NCBI GenBank assembly: GCA_016198705.1
Contig: JACQIA010000017.1
Location: forward strand, 1 to 47,108
Source of the DNA: Candidatus Aenigmatarchaeota archaeon
GTDB lineage: Archaea > Aenigmatarchaeota > Aenigmatarchaeia > CG10238-14 > SCSR01
Direction: 5' to 3'
DNA length: 47,108 bases
The translations under genes and the position numbers were made by a program. Every line of letters starts with the position of its first letter. Positions within the stretch are counted from its first letter, which is position 1. Below, piece by piece: positions 26,769-36,224 of the stretch. The notes under the pieces were generated by a model. The model saw nothing but the letters and a program-made list of their open reading frames with translations. It was not told where the DNA came from and did not search any database.

Positions 26769-27164
26769 TTGCAAGAGAGGGAAGAAAAATGGGGAATAGT
26801 AAATATATTGGCTACAGAAAACAATACAATAGTTCACATTACTGATATCACCGGGAGTGAAACAATTGCCAGGTATTCCTCGGGAATGATGACAGATAAG
26901 GATAGGGAAGGCGGCATGCCATTTCCTGCCATGTTAGCTGCAAGGAAGGCGGCTGAAGAGGCTATCGGTAAAGGTATAACAGGTGTGCATATCAGAATTA
27001 GGGCCAGGGGATCACAATACTCAAAAGCTCCAGGAATGGGTGCACAGCCAAGCATTCGTAGTTTGGCTAGGGCTGGGTTGAGAATTGGAATGATTGAGGA
27101 TGTTACGCCTATTACGCATGGCACTTTGAGACCGAAAGGCGGGCGCAGGGGACGTCGTGTGTAA
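26769..27164 (+). CDS. rps11: Ribosomal protein S11 (TTG start)
   Basis: [75 protein letters not shown]. Confidence 0.97.
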   Translation: MQEREEKWGIVNILATENNTIVHITDITGSETIARYSSGMMTDKDREGGMPFPAMLAARKAAEEAIGKGITGVHIRIRARGSQYSKAPGMGAQPSIRSLARAGLRIGMIEDVTPITHGTLRPKGGRRGRRV

Positions 27165-27226
27165 TTACAAACTATAGTTAACCTTAAATTGATGCAAAAC
27201 CCAAATCTACAGTTATCCGTGATAAA

Positions 27227-27985
27227 GTGGAAGTTCAAATTTTAAACAAATCTGAATTGGAGATGCAATTTTTGGTTGAAGGAATCAAACCTTCATACGC
27301 GTCTGCATTAAGGCGTGTGATGATGAGTGAAATTCCTACTATGGCGACAGAATACGTAGATTTCAAAAAAAATGATTCAGCCCTGAATGACGAAATTATT
27401 GCGAACCGTTTGGGACTGATGCCGCTGACATTTGAGAGGGATGCTTACAACATAACCCAGGAATGCGATAATTGCAAGGGCAAAGGCTGCAGCAGATGCC
27501 AGGTAAAGCTTGTATTGAAGAAGAAAGGGCCGGGAATGGTTTATTCTGGGGATTTAAAATCCGATTCAAAAGATGTTAAACCAATTTTTGATGACATTCC
27601 TATAGTTGAATTGTTCAATGACCAGGAATTGCAATTTGAAGCTACAGCACAGTTAGGTTTTGGTAAAGTACATACGAAGTGGCAAGGTGCGGTAGTTGGC
27701 TATCAGGAAAATCCTACCGTTATTAAAAAGGAGGTTAAACCGTGTCCTGTTCATAAGCTGGTTCCTTTCAGGAATGGTTATTTGGTGAAAAAGGGTGATT
27801 GTGAAATGTGTATGGACTGTGTTGAAGAAGCAAGCAAGAAGGGTGGTGTTGAAAAGATAGGCGGTTTTATTTTTAATGTTGAAAGTGTGTGCGGATTGCA
27901 TGCTCAGGATGTTGTTTTGAGTGCTGCAGATATTTTAGATAAGAAATTTAGTGAATTCAGTAAAGATTTAAAGAAATTAAAATAA
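27227..27985 (+). CDS. rpoD: RNA polymerase subunit D (Rpo3), GTG start
   Basis: YASALRRVMMSEIPTMATEYVDF; CDNCKGKGCSRC and CEMCMDC motifs. Confidence 0.95.
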   Translation: MEVQILNKSELEMQFLVEGIKPSYASALRRVMMSEIPTMATEYVDFKKNDSALNDEIIANRLGLMPLTFERDAYNITQECDNCKGKGCSRCQVKLVLKKKGPGMVYSGDLKSDSKDVKPIFDDIPIVELFNDQELQFEATAQLGFGKVHTKWQGAVVGYQENPTVIKKEVKPCPVHKLVPFRNGYLVKKGDCEMCMDCVEEASKKGGVEKIGGFIFNVESVCGLHAQDVVLSAADILDKKFSEFSKDLKKLK

Positions 27986-27999
27986 TCTATTTCTATCAT

Positions 28000-28120
28000 G
28001 CAGGGGTCGCCTAGTCTGGCCAATGGCGGCAGGCTTAAGATTTTCTTAAGCATTGATAAAAGATGATATAAGACACCTGCTGGGTTAGTCCCTTCGAGAG
28101 TTCGAATCTCTCCCCCTGCA
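28000..28120 (+). tRNA. tRNA-Leu(TAA) with 35-nt intron (28040-28074)
   Basis: Acceptor GCAGGGG/CCCCTGC, class II variable arm GGG-TTAGT-CCC, T arm GAGAG/CTCTC, anticodon stem GCAGG/CCTGC; canonical BHB with CTTA/TAAG helix and AGA/ACA bulges. Confidence 0.93.
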
Positions 28121-28156
28121 TTAATTAAATTATTTTCCTAAAGACAATAATTAATT

Positions 28157-28303
28157 ATGGTGATTTTAGGCCAATGCCAATCATGTGGTAGAACTGTACC
28201 TGCTCTAGTCTCATGTCCAGCTTGTGGTTCCAGAGTCTGCCATCAATGCATCAACGTTCAAGGCGGATTTTGTAGAATATGTGGAGGCATTAAAAAAGTT
28301 TAG
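28157..28303 (+). CDS. 48-aa zinc-finger protein with four CxxC knuckles
   Basis: MVILGQCQSCGRTVPALVSCPACGSRVCHQCINVQGGFCRICGGIKKV*. Confidence 0.75.
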   Translation: MVILGQCQSCGRTVPALVSCPACGSRVCHQCINVQGGFCRICGGIKKV

Positions 28304-28659
28304 AACTTCATCAAACTATCTACAAGCTTTTTAGTTGCTTCTTTTGTATCCTCGTCTACAGGCTTGATTAATTCTTCAACCAATTTTTCAACAGTCTTCC
28401 TCTTTTCGACATCTCCAAGTTCAACAATAGCTCTCCAAGGATCTTCTAATTTTCCTAAAGTCTGCTTGACTCCATCCAATTCATTTTTAATCTCAATCAA
28501 AGCTGACCATAATTGAGCAATTTTTACGTCGTCTGCATGTGAATATGCTCCCCTATGTCTCTTAACGCTATCAATAAGGTTCGATAAAGTCTGCTTAGCC
28601 TCAGGAATTAAAAATTCTTTCCAGTCTTCCCTTTTGTCTCCTTCCAAACCAAAAACCAT
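28300..28659 (-). CDS. Hypothetical helical protein
   Basis: 119-aa ORF; stop codon overlaps convergent 28157-28303. Confidence 0.55.
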   Translation of the reverse strand: MVFGLEGDKREDWKEFLIPEAKQTLSNLIDSVKRHRGAYSHADDVKIAQLWSALIEIKNELDGVKQTLGKLEDPWRAIVELGDVEKRKTVEKLVEELIKPVDEDTKEATKKLVDSLMKF

Positions 28660-28728
28660 GAATATCTACTAATTGTTAAATTTAAATGCTTAATTGCATA
28701 ATTAAACTAGAATTTAAAAGTTGATTGA

Positions 28729-29391
28729 ATGAAAGATGGAGATTTCATATACATAGATTACATTGGCAGGGTTAAAGGCACAGGAGAAGTTTTTGACTTA
28801 ACCATAGAAGAAACGGCTAAAAAGGAAAACATTTACAATTCAAGCGTAAAGTACAAACCTGTTCCTATAGTCGTCGGCGGCAATTTTGTTTTGAAAGGAT
28901 TGGATGAGGCATTATTGGGAATGAATGTCGGAGATAAGAAAACTGTTGAAATTCCAGTTGAGAAAGCATTTGGTGAGAGACGGCCTGAATTCCTCAGACT
29001 AATTCCAATGTCTGTATTCAAAGAACAAAACATAGACCCAAATCCAGGCAGTTACGTGACAATAAACAATCTGAATGGAAGGGTGGTTAGCTCTGACGGT
29101 GGGAGGATTAGGGTTGATTTCAACCATCCGTTAGCAGGGAAGAAATTGGAGTATGAGGTTGAAATCAAAGGGGAGATTAAAGAAGATTCTGAAAAGGTCA
29201 TGGCAATCGTAAGCTATTATACGAATCTGGATAAAGAAGACGTTGAGGTTAAAGTTGCAGAGAAAACTGCTGAAATTAATATAAAAAATGGAAAGGAAAT
29301 GCCTAGTAAAGCGAAAGAGACTATTTTCAACACAATTACCAAGTGGATAGGAATTGAGAAAATAAGGTTTGTTTACGAATATGGGAAGTAA
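28729..29391 (+). CDS. FKBP-type peptidyl-prolyl isomerase
   Basis: DGDFIYIDYIGRVKGTGEVFDLT, VVGGNFVLKGLDEALLGMNVGDKKTVEIPVEKAFGER. Confidence 0.93.
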   Translation: MKDGDFIYIDYIGRVKGTGEVFDLTIEETAKKENIYNSSVKYKPVPIVVGGNFVLKGLDEALLGMNVGDKKTVEIPVEKAFGERRPEFLRLIPMSVFKEQNIDPNPGSYVTINNLNGRVVSSDGGRIRVDFNHPLAGKKLEYEVEIKGEIKEDSEKVMAIVSYYTNLDKEDVEVKVAEKTAEINIKNGKEMPSKAKETIFNTITKWIGIEKIRFVYEYGK

Positions 29392-29441
29392 TTAAAAACA
29401 TATATTGTTGTTTCTGCGAATTATATTTCAGAGGTTTGTAG

Positions 29442-30530
29442 ATGGGAATCAAGCAGCTATCCGACAAGGGTCTTGAAAAACATTCAGACGATGATGAAGC
29501 GTTAAGGGAGATACTGGAAAACAGAAAAACCCAAATAAAAGTTGTAGGCTGCGGTGGTGCAGGAAACAATACACTAACTAGATTGATGCAACTCGGTATT
29601 TTTGGTGCTGAGACTATTGCGATTAATACAGACGCACAAGATTTGTTGTACACGGATTCTAACAGAAAAATTTTGATTGGAAAGGAGTTGACTGCTGGTT
29701 TGGGCGCTGGTGCTGATCCTAGGATAGGCATGGAAGCTGCAAAAGAAAGCAAGGATGAGGTAAAAAGAGCCCTACAGGGAGCGGATATGGTGTTTTTGAC
29801 CTGCGGTTTGGGTGGAGGGACTGGGACTGGATCGATATCTGTTGTTGCTGACATAGCAAAAAAATTGGGGGCTTTAACAGTTGCTGTTGTGACATTGCCA
29901 TTTTCAATGGAAGGAAAACAAAGGATGAAAAATGCGAGGGAAGGATTGGATAATTTGGTTAATATTGCTGATACATTGATTGTAGTGCCTAACGACAAGT
30001 TATTGGAGATAGTGCCTGATGTTTCACTTTCTACAGCTTTTAAAATTGCTGATGAGATTTTGGTAAATGCGGTCAAGGGCATAACTGAATTGGTGACGAA
30101 ACCGGGATTGGTCAATCTGGATTTTGCTGATGTAAGAACTGTTATGAATGAAGGCGGGTTGGCTATTATTGGCATGGGGGAGAGCGATACGGAAAATAGG
30201 GCGTTTGAATCTGTTGAAAAGGCGTTGAACAATCCCTTGATTTCTGTGGATATTGATGGCGCGCATGGCGCTTTGATAAATGTTATAGGAGGACAGGACA
30301 TAACTGTTCGAGAAGCGCAGCAGATAGTCGAGATGGTATCGACAAAGATATCGCCTGATGCCAAAATAATTTGGGGCGCACAGATTGATAAAAGTCTTGG
30401 TGAGGCGGTTAGAACTGTTTTAGTTTTGACTGGGGTTAAATCCAGCCAAATTTTCGGTCCGGAAAAGACCTATAGTAGACAGGAAAAGAAGGATATAGAA
30501 AAGTTCTTAGGTGTAGAATTCGTAGAATAA
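29442..30530 (+). CDS. ftsZ: Cell division protein FtsZ
   Basis: [53 protein letters not shown]. Confidence 0.97.
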   Translation: MGIKQLSDKGLEKHSDDDEALREILENRKTQIKVVGCGGAGNNTLTRLMQLGIFGAETIAINTDAQDLLYTDSNRKILIGKELTAGLGAGADPRIGMEAAKESKDEVKRALQGADMVFLTCGLGGGTGTGSISVVADIAKKLGALTVAVVTLPFSMEGKQRMKNAREGLDNLVNIADTLIVVPNDKLLEIVPDVSLSTAFKIADEILVNAVKGITELVTKPGLVNLDFADVRTVMNEGGLAIIGMGESDTENRAFESVEKALNNPLISVDIDGAHGALINVIGGQDITVREAQQIVEMVSTKISPDAKIIWGAQIDKSLGEAVRTVLVLTGVKSSQIFGPEKTYSRQEKKDIEKFLGVEFVE

Positions 30531-30536
30531 AGTCTT

Positions 30537-30719
30537 GTGATTGGTATGCAATTCAGAATTAGAGAAACTTTAGAGAACTATAGGCGTGTGTTGCAGATAG
30601 CCAGAAAGCCTGATAGAAATGAATTTATTTCTACTGCTAAGATATGCGGGATGGGGATGATGGTTGTTGGATTAGTTGGGTTTGCTTTATATTTGGTCTC
30701 AACTGTTTTCATAGGTTGA
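30537..30719 (+). CDS. secE: SecE/Sec61-gamma
   Basis: Single-TM 60-aa protein RRVLQIARKPDRNEFISTAKICGMGMMVVGLVGFALYLV upstream of spt5. Confidence 0.88.
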   Translation: MIGMQFRIRETLENYRRVLQIARKPDRNEFISTAKICGMGMMVVGLVGFALYLVSTVFIG

Positions 30720-30723
30720 TTTC

Positions 30724-31164
30724 ATGATTTATACAGTAAAAACTGTGGTTGGAAGAGAAAATTTGGTTGCTGATGCGATAGTAGCTAAGGCTAAAGCCGA
30801 AGGCATTATTTTACAGACTATCATACATCCGGAAGAAATTAAGGGATATTTGTTCGTTGAAGGAGATGTCAAAGAGGTGGAGAGGGCTATACAACAGCTA
30901 CCGCATGTAAGGGGATTGATAAAAAAACCTATCGAATTGAACCAGATTCAAAAATATTTGCAGCCTAAAGAAGTTGTAGTTGAATTGGATATAGGTGATT
31001 TGGTTGAAGTGATAGGTGGGCCGTTTAAAAATGAAAAAGGTAAGGTTACCAGGCATGATAAAACTAAACGTGAATGCACGATTGAATTGCTGGAAGTTGC
31101 GGTTCCTATTCCTGTTACTGTATCTGTTGAATTCATCAGAGTTTTGGAAAAGGCTAAGAAATAA
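30724..31164 (+). CDS. spt5: Spt5/NusG-like elongation factor
   Basis: IYTVKTVVGRENLVADAI, KGYLFVEGD, IGGPFKNEKGKVTRHDKTKRECTIELLEVAVPIPVTVS (KOW). Confidence 0.94.
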   Translation: MIYTVKTVVGRENLVADAIVAKAKAEGIILQTIIHPEEIKGYLFVEGDVKEVERAIQQLPHVRGLIKKPIELNQIQKYLQPKEVVVELDIGDLVEVIGGPFKNEKGKVTRHDKTKRECTIELLEVAVPIPVTVSVEFIRVLEKAKK

Positions 31165-31172
31165 GTGATTCC

Positions 31173-31673
31173 ATGGGAAGACAAGAGACACTAGATTTGC
31201 TTGTAGATGGAGGCAAGGCTGCACCTGGCCCGACAACGGCTCCGAAATTATCAATGTACAAGCTAAACATCGGACAGATATTCAAGGAAATAAACGACAA
31301 GACAAAAGACTATGCTGGCATGTCTGTTCCTGTTAAACTTAAGATAGATACAGAAACTAAATCTTATGAAATCTCTGTAGGTACGCCACCAGTGTCCAGC
31401 GTTATTAAAAAGGAGCTGGGTATAGAATTGGCGAAGATTACTGACGAGGAAAAGGCTAAAGGAAAAACTTCTGTCGGCGATTTGAAATTCGAACAAATCG
31501 TAAAGATAGCTAAAATTAAGAAAGACTCCATGCTCGCGAAAGATTTGAAAACCGCGGTAAAACAAGTTGTAGGAACTGCTAACAGCATGACTGGTGTCAT
31601 GATAGAAGGGAAGAGACCTAAGGAATTAATAAAAGATATAGACGAAGGTAAGTTTGACACTCTATTTAAATAA
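31173..31673 (+). CDS. rpl11: Ribosomal protein L11
   Basis: LDLLVDGGKAAPGPTTAPKLSMYKLNIGQIFKEINDKTKDYAGMSVPVKL. Confidence 0.97.
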   Translation: MGRQETLDLLVDGGKAAPGPTTAPKLSMYKLNIGQIFKEINDKTKDYAGMSVPVKLKIDTETKSYEISVGTPPVSSVIKKELGIELAKITDEEKAKGKTSVGDLKFEQIVKIAKIKKDSMLAKDLKTAVKQVVGTANSMTGVMIEGKRPKELIKDIDEGKFDTLFK

Positions 31674-31674
31674 T

Positions 31675-32082
31675 TTAGCCAATGTAGCTTTCCTGTGGCC
31701 TTGGTACTAAAGTTTGTGGTTTTTGCCTTTGCTGTTCAAAAAATTTCTTATACTCCTTCCAAACAGCTTCTGCTCTCTTACCTTTGATGACCTTCGCTAT
31801 AACTTGCTTGGCGATTATTGGTGTGTTTGCACTACTCGGAACTGTGATTGGTCTGTAGTCAACAAAAACCTTATCCCCCACGCGAACATCATTTGTAATT
31901 TTTGGATCGACAACCAAAGTCAAAATGTTTTCATCCCACATTCGCAGAGTTGCTAATGTGTCTTCATCAGCTGATTTTGTGTCTGAGTCGTTTGGCTTAA
32001 ATATTTCCAAAACTTCTCCTGGATGGTGGATCATAAAATCAGTATTATAGAATGGATTTAAATACTTTAAACGAGTAATCAA
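31675..32082 (-). CDS. Hypothetical archaeal protein
   Basis: 135-aa ORF, SH3-like region VRVGDKVFVDYRPI. Confidence 0.6.
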   Translation of the reverse strand: MITRLKYLNPFYNTDFMIHHPGEVLEIFKPNDSDTKSADEDTLATLRMWDENILTLVVDPKITNDVRVGDKVFVDYRPITVPSSANTPIIAKQVIAKVIKGKRAEAVWKEYKKFFEQQRQKPQTLVPRPQESYIG

Positions 32083-32088
32083 TTTTTA

Positions 32089-32106
32089 CTGCCTTGGCAG
32101 GAGGTC
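32089..32106 (+). promoter_or_regulatory. Hairpin CTGCC-TT-GGCAG overlapping the Shine-Dalgarno of the L1 gene
   Basis: CTGCCTTGGCAGGAGGTC immediately upstream of ATG 32111. Confidence 0.4.
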
Positions 32107-32110
32107 TTTT

Positions 32111-32725
32111 ATGGCCGAAAAGATTTTAGATGCAATTAAGAAATTGAAAACGCAGGAAAAAAGGAATTTCCCCCAAACATTCGATCTTATAGTTAAGCTT
32201 ACTGGCATAGATTTGAAGAAGCCAGAAAGTAAAATCAATGACGAATTCAAGCTTCCTCATGGGTATGGTGTGGATTCGAAAATCGGAATTTTTTCCGATA
32301 CAATAAAAAATTCAGATGCTATGATAATGAATTCTGCTGAACTTGAAAGATTTACTAAAGACAAAAGGGCTGCAAAAAAGCTTGTGAAGGATATAGATTT
32401 CTTTTTGGCTGAATCTAAGTTAATGCCTTTGGTCGGTAAATCGCTGGGTCAGTTTCTAGCGCCGCGTGGAAGAATGCCTAAACTGCTGTCGTCTGACGTG
32501 AATAGCACTATAGATAACTTGAAGAAAAGCATCAGAATTCGTGTCAAAGATTCTCCTGTTATCCAATGCAAGATTGGGAAGGAAACTATGGATGATGAGA
32601 AGGTAATAGAGAATGCAAAGGCGGTTTTTAAACATTTGGAGACAAGATTGCCAAAGGGCAGAGCAAACATAGGCAAACTATATTTAAAACTAACAATGAG
32701 TGAGCCTATTGAGATAGAGGTGTGA
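32111..32725 (+). CDS. rpl1: Ribosomal protein L1
   Basis: NFPQTFDLIVKLTGIDLKKPESKINDEFKLPHG, LGQFLAPRGRMPKLL. Confidence 0.96.
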   Translation: MAEKILDAIKKLKTQEKRNFPQTFDLIVKLTGIDLKKPESKINDEFKLPHGYGVDSKIGIFSDTIKNSDAMIMNSAELERFTKDKRAAKKLVKDIDFFLAESKLMPLVGKSLGQFLAPRGRMPKLLSSDVNSTIDNLKKSIRIRVKDSPVIQCKIGKETMDDEKVIENAKAVFKHLETRLPKGRANIGKLYLKLTMSEPIEIEV

Positions 32726-32728
32726 AAA

Positions 32729-33484
32729 TTGGTTAAGGAAGAAAAGATTAAAAAAGTTGGTGAAATGGAAAAGCTGTTGACCACATACAAAACAATAGGC
32801 ATAATTGATTTGCACAAACTTCCTAACAAACAGATGCAGGAGATCAAGAAAAGCGTCAGGGGTACAGCTGATTTGAAGGTTGTTAAAAAATCTACTTTAT
32901 TGCACGCACTTAAGAAAGTTAGTTGGAAGATAGGTGAATTGGAAAAATCAATTCCGTTGCAACCTGGTTTAGTTTTAACAAATGCCGATGCCTTCAAATT
33001 TTACATTAAAATAGACAAGCTCAAATCACTGACGTTTGCCAAGGAAGGGGATGTTGTTGGTGAGGAGATATTGATTACTGCTGGACCTACTAGTTTGCTG
33101 CCAGGTCCTGTTATAAGTGAATTTGCAAAGGTTGGGTTGGTTGCTGGTGTTGAGGATGGGAAGGTTGCAATTAAAAGAGACAAAGTTGTAGCTAAGAAAG
33201 GCGATGTTGTGTCTAAAGAACTGGCTCCAATACTCAGGAAATTAAAGATACAGACGATAAAGGTTGGGTTGAATATTGTTGCTATGTATGATGATGGGTT
33301 TATTTATAAAAAGGATTCTTTGAGTTTAGTCGGTGACAGCTATCTGGACAAGATAAAGGATGCGTTCCACCAAGCTTTAAATCTTTCAGTAAATATTATT
33401 TATCCTACCAAAGAGAATATTGGATATATATTTGCCAAAGCTTATCAACAGGCTAAAGCAATTCAGAATAAGATTGGTGTTTGA
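32729..33484 (+). CDS. rpl10: Ribosomal protein L10/P0, short C-terminus
   Basis: TYKTIGIIDLHKLPNKQMQEIKKSVRG, TAGPTSLLPGPVISEFAKVGLVAGVEDGKVAI; ends ...AYQQAKAIQNKIGV. Confidence 0.94.
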   Translation: MVKEEKIKKVGEMEKLLTTYKTIGIIDLHKLPNKQMQEIKKSVRGTADLKVVKKSTLLHALKKVSWKIGELEKSIPLQPGLVLTNADAFKFYIKIDKLKSLTFAKEGDVVGEEILITAGPTSLLPGPVISEFAKVGLVAGVEDGKVAIKRDKVVAKKGDVVSKELAPILRKLKIQTIKVGLNIVAMYDDGFIYKKDSLSLVGDSYLDKIKDAFHQALNLSVNIIYPTKENIGYIFAKAYQQAKAIQNKIGV

Positions 33485-33772
33485 ATGCAGGAAGTATACG
33501 CGGCATTAATATTGCACGATGCGAAGCAACCTATAACAGAGGATAATCTAAAGAAAGTATTGCAGAGTATAGGCAGTTCAGTTGACGAAGCAAAATTAAA
33601 AGCGTTAGTCGCAAGCCTTGAAGGCCAAAATGTAGATGAATTGATAAAACAGGCTGCTACTGTCAGCGCTGCGCCGTCACAGGCAGAAGTTAAGAAGGAA
33701 GAGAAGAAGGTAGATGAAGAGAAAGTTAAGACTGAAGAGGCGGCTGCTGGGCTAAGTGCTTTGTTTGGATAA
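33485..33772 (+). CDS. rpl12: Ribosomal protein L12/P1
   Basis: [42 protein letters not shown]...[10 protein letters not shown]. Confidence 0.96.
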   Translation: MQEVYAALILHDAKQPITEDNLKKVLQSIGSSVDEAKLKALVASLEGQNVDELIKQAATVSAAPSQAEVKKEEKKVDEEKVKTEEAAAGLSALFG

Positions 33773-33786
33773 ACTGAAGTGGTATA

Positions 33787-34188
33787 TTGGAGAAGTGTAT
33801 ATTTTGCAAGATAGTAGAAGGTAAAGTGCCTTCTTACAAGATTTATGAGGATAGAAACTACATAGCATTTTTGGACAAATTTCCTAGGACTCCCGGACAT
33901 ACGCAGGTAATACCCAAAAGACATTACAGATGGGTATATGATGTTCCGGATTTTGGTGAATATTTTGATGTTGTGAAGAAAATTGCTGAAGGAATCAAAA
34001 AAGCGTTAAACCCCAGGCTGGTGCATTTGATTACTATTGGTGATGAGGTGCCTCATGCGCATGTTTGGATTGTTCCCAGATTTGAAAATGACGGCCATGG
34101 CCCTTTGATAGATTTACATAAAACTGTCAGCCTCTCTGATGAGGAGATGTCTGATATTTCCAAAAGGGTGGCAAGCAAAGTATCTTAA
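33787..34188 (+). CDS. HIT-family protein
   Basis: CIFCKIVEGKVPSYKIYEDRNYIAFLDKFPRTPGHTQVIPKRHY, HAHVWIVPR. Confidence 0.92.
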   Translation: MEKCIFCKIVEGKVPSYKIYEDRNYIAFLDKFPRTPGHTQVIPKRHYRWVYDVPDFGEYFDVVKKIAEGIKKALNPRLVHLITIGDEVPHAHVWIVPRFENDGHGPLIDLHKTVSLSDEEMSDISKRVASKVS

Positions 34189-34193
34189 GCTTA

Positions 34194-34844
34194 ATGGGGT
34201 TATTTGATACCATGGAACGACTAATAGAATTGGCTAATGAAATTAAGGATGCAGACTTAAGGAAAAGGGTAATTGATTTTCTAAAAAACCCAACGCCATC
34301 GCATAAGGAGTTTAAGAAATATCCGAAGGGTGATATGAAAATGACTAAGACGCCGTTTTCTGTTGGTGGGGCTGGGGCTGTAAAGAGAGATGTGCTGAAT
34401 CATACTTTAGCAGTTACTGAATTGTGCATTAAAACTGCGGAGGTTGCTGAAAAGAATTTTGATGTCAAAGTAAACAAAGACCATTTGATTGCTGGGGCGC
34501 TTTTGCATGACATAATGAAACTTTTTGAATGGAAGTTGGATAAGGACGGCGACCCTGAGCATACAGGTATTTTACTAGACCATTCATTTCTAGGTGTTTC
34601 AGAACTTTATTACAGAGGTTTTCCTGAACGTGTGATACACATGGTTGCTAGCCATTTTGGTGAACATGGTCCCACGCCGCCGAGAAATTTCGAGGCATTA
34701 ATCCTCCACCACGTGGACAATATGATGGCTTTAACCGAATTTTACAATACTGCTGGTGGTGCACAAAGATCGCATGACCATGATATGCCAATACTGGTTT
34801 TGGATGAAGAGACTATTAAGAAATTAAGAGAAAGTAAAGAATAA
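34194..34844 (+). CDS. HD-domain phosphohydrolase
   Basis: NHTLAVTELCIKTAE...LIAGALLHDIMKLFEW, HHVDNMMALTEF. Confidence 0.85.
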   Translation: MGLFDTMERLIELANEIKDADLRKRVIDFLKNPTPSHKEFKKYPKGDMKMTKTPFSVGGAGAVKRDVLNHTLAVTELCIKTAEVAEKNFDVKVNKDHLIAGALLHDIMKLFEWKLDKDGDPEHTGILLDHSFLGVSELYYRGFPERVIHMVASHFGEHGPTPPRNFEALILHHVDNMMALTEFYNTAGGAQRSHDHDMPILVLDEETIKKLRESKE

Positions 34845-34869
34845 GATTCTATACTAACTACACAAATGT

Positions 34870-35910
34870 ATGAACCCACATGAGGCATTTTGGAAAGGCA
34901 AAGATTTTGTTTCTAACTTAAAACCTTCAGATAAAGTAATTCTAGTCCACCATAAAGACTGCGATGGCACTTATTCTGCCGCCATTGTTTCGATTGCTTT
35001 AAAGAGGTTGGACAAAAAAATAGACAAAATAATTGCCGGGTCTACGGAAAAAAGTGACGATATTGTTAAAGCTATCAAACCATACAACAAGGTGATCATC
35101 GTTGATATTGGCATAGACCTTCTATTCAAAGAATTAAACCAAATGGATAAAGAAATTTTGTACCTAGACCACCACATGCCTGTTGATAAGGAATTGAGCA
35201 AAGATATCGTTTATATAAATCCTAGACTAGAAAATGATAAAATTTATCAGCCTGCCACATATGTCGTTTTCAAGTTCTTTTCTCATATTGCTGACATTAG
35301 TGATAAGGAATGGCTGGCTGTTATTGGCACCATCGGAGATTATGGCTATGAAGATTGCAGAGACTTGCTTGACAGGTATATCGAGGTTGAGGAAAAAAGC
35401 GGCATATGGAAGACCCAGTACGGCAAGGCTGCGATAGAAACAGTTGGTGCTGCTGCTGAGATTGGATTCGGTAAATTGCTGAAAATCTTAATAAAGTCGG
35501 AAAATTTTGAAGAGCTGACGAGGAATAAGGAAATTAAAACCGCCTATAGAAAATACGAGACCATGTATGAAACTGCTAAGAAACAATTCTGGAAGAATGC
35601 GGAAATGTTTGATGATGTTAATTTGATATTTTCTGTTTTAGATAGTAAAGTTGAAAGGGTTGGTTCTGCGATTTCAACTGAGACTTCTACTAAATATCCA
35701 GACAAAATAATTTTCTTGCTCGAAAAGGTTGATAATTTCTACAAGATACATGCGAGAAACCAGAAAGGTAAGGTGAACTTGGGTAAGATGCTTAGGGATA
35801 TGGGAGTTGGGGGAGGGCACATTGCTGCGGCTGGTGGGAAGATAAATATGAAAGATTTGGGTGGTTTTAAGCGAAATTTGTTGATTAAAATAAGAAATAA
35901 GGCAAAATAA
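34870..35910 (+). CDS. DHH-family phosphoesterase
   Basis: VILVHHKDCDGTYSAAIVSIAL, KVIIVDIGID, LDHHMP, GVGGGHIAAAGG. Confidence 0.88.
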   Translation: MNPHEAFWKGKDFVSNLKPSDKVILVHHKDCDGTYSAAIVSIALKRLDKKIDKIIAGSTEKSDDIVKAIKPYNKVIIVDIGIDLLFKELNQMDKEILYLDHHMPVDKELSKDIVYINPRLENDKIYQPATYVVFKFFSHIADISDKEWLAVIGTIGDYGYEDCRDLLDRYIEVEEKSGIWKTQYGKAAIETVGAAAEIGFGKLLKILIKSENFEELTRNKEIKTAYRKYETMYETAKKQFWKNAEMFDDVNLIFSVLDSKVERVGSAISTETSTKYPDKIIFLLEKVDNFYKIHARNQKGKVNLGKMLRDMGVGGGHIAAAGGKINMKDLGGFKRNLLIKIRNKAK

Positions 35911-36022
35911 GTCACCTATAACGATTAACAGCCATGATTTACTCACTCTGTCATAACCATCGGAAGTCTACTGTCCCGAAAAGTAGGTATATCCTCTTGT
36001 TCAAATTAATTTTAGTGATTAA

Positions 36023-36220
36023 ATGAAGTGCTTAAGATGCAAATCAGTAAGAATTGTCAGTTTTATAGACGGCTTTGGTGAGAAGAGAATTTTCTGTAGA
36101 ACATGCTGGGGTAGTTTCCCAACTGAGTCGGTAATTAAATTTAGTGACCAGAAGAGTCTACAGGAATTCAACCATGAAACATATAATAAACTAAAATTCC
36201 ACGATATGCATTTGAGGTGA
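36023..36220 (+). CDS. Small zinc-ribbon protein
   Basis: MKCLRCKSVRIVSFIDGFGEKRIFCRTCW. Confidence 0.65.
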   Translation: MKCLRCKSVRIVSFIDGFGEKRIFCRTCWGSFPTESVIKFSDQKSLQEFNHETYNKLKFHDMHLR

Positions 36221-36224
36221 TTTG

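Noticed and set aside
29336-30364. 342-aa minus-strand ORF opposite ftsZ
   Set aside because: Antisense to a certain FtsZ; low-complexity Ser/Pro/Ile-rich translation typical of shadow ORFs
32449-32997. 182-aa minus-strand ORF across rpl1/rpl10
   Set aside because: Antisense to ribosomal protein genes; no family motif
35911-36022. Intergenic CTACT...AGTAG hairpin as ncRNA
   Set aside because: 5-bp stem in 112 bp of AT-rich DNA is not above chance
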